A model generated the notes under the pieces. The model did not search any database, was not told the DNA's origin, and was given only the letters and a program-made list of their open reading frames with translations. A DNA stretch of 5,185 bases, from positions 1 to 5,185 of the forward strand of contig JALSRY010000055.1 of NCBI GenBank assembly GCA_026984555.1, given 5' to 3'. Below, one piece after another: positions 5,116 through 5,185 of this stretch. Each line of letters begins with the position of its first letter. Within the stretch, counting starts at the first letter, position 1. Source of the stretch: Phycisphaerae bacterium (GTDB taxonomy: Bacteria; Planctomycetota; Phycisphaerae; UBA1845; Fen-1342). A program made the position numbers and the translations under genes.

Positions 5116-5185
5116 ATGTCAGGAAAACGCGTGTTCTGCTGGCAACCCGACGAGGCAATAAAGGGACGACAACGACGACAGGGGT
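5116..5185 (+). CDS. Possible divergent gene start, partial, unknown product
   Basis: An ATG at 5116 opens a frame that remains open to the window edge (23 codons, MSGKRVFCWQPDEAIKGRQR and three more residues). A purine-rich GGAAGGGAG (5098-5106) sits 9 nt upstream, a good Shine-Dalgarno. No domain can be recognised from so few residues. Third positions are much less G/C-rich than in the minus-strand genes, which weakens the case. An overlapping ATG at 5111 gives a 16-residue peptide ending at 5161 and competes for the same ribosome-binding site with shorter (4-nt) spacing. If the gene is real, it is divergent from the GH65 operon. Confidence 0.3.
   Translation, partial: MSGKRVFCWQPDEAIKGRQRRQG

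Overview
The window is a GC-rich stretch of bacterial chromosome. All well-supported coding sequence lies on the minus strand. The two inner-membrane permeases and the strong G/C bias at third codon positions suit a high-GC free-living bacterium. The permease loops and the style of the GH65 enzyme would fit Planctomycetota or a similar metagenome-derived lineage, but this is an impression and the sequence alone does not settle the phylum.

Read from right to left, in the direction of transcription, a four-gene run occupies about 4403 down to 31. It starts with a 772-residue family GH65 glycosidase/phosphorylase (4403-2085). After 20 nt comes a 51-codon single-pass membrane peptide (2064-1909), and after a further 52 nt a DppB/OppB-type ABC permease (1856-921). 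Last is a DppC/OppC-type permease (924-31), which overlaps its partner by an ATGA. A hairpin followed by U5 (40-20) contains the dppC stop codon in its loop and looks like an intrinsic terminator, so the operon appears to end there. No solute-binding protein or ATPase subunit is in the window, and the terminator argues that they are encoded in another transcription unit.

The likely combined job is uptake of a small glucoside or oligosaccharide through the DppBC-like channel, then cytoplasmic cleavage of an alpha-glucosyl disaccharide by the GH65 enzyme. The substrate cannot be read from sequence. The GH65 catalytic Glu is present (GPDEY, residue 493), but the residues just after it depart from the classical phosphorylase motif as I remember it.

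The right-hand 780 nt (4404-5185) hold no convincing full gene. They contain a candidate minus-strand promoter for the GH65 operon (TAGAAT box with an inverted repeat over its -35 region), a candidate plus-strand promoter (TTGCCT-16-CATAAT), a perfect 16-bp palindrome, several GC-rich hairpins, and a possible divergent gene start at 5116 with a good Shine-Dalgarno sequence that runs off the window edge. I found no IS element, CRISPR array, tRNA or rRNA. I recognise no novel defence or mobile system; the points worth following are the orphan permease pair, the small membrane peptide, the GH65 active-site variant and the structured divergent leader.
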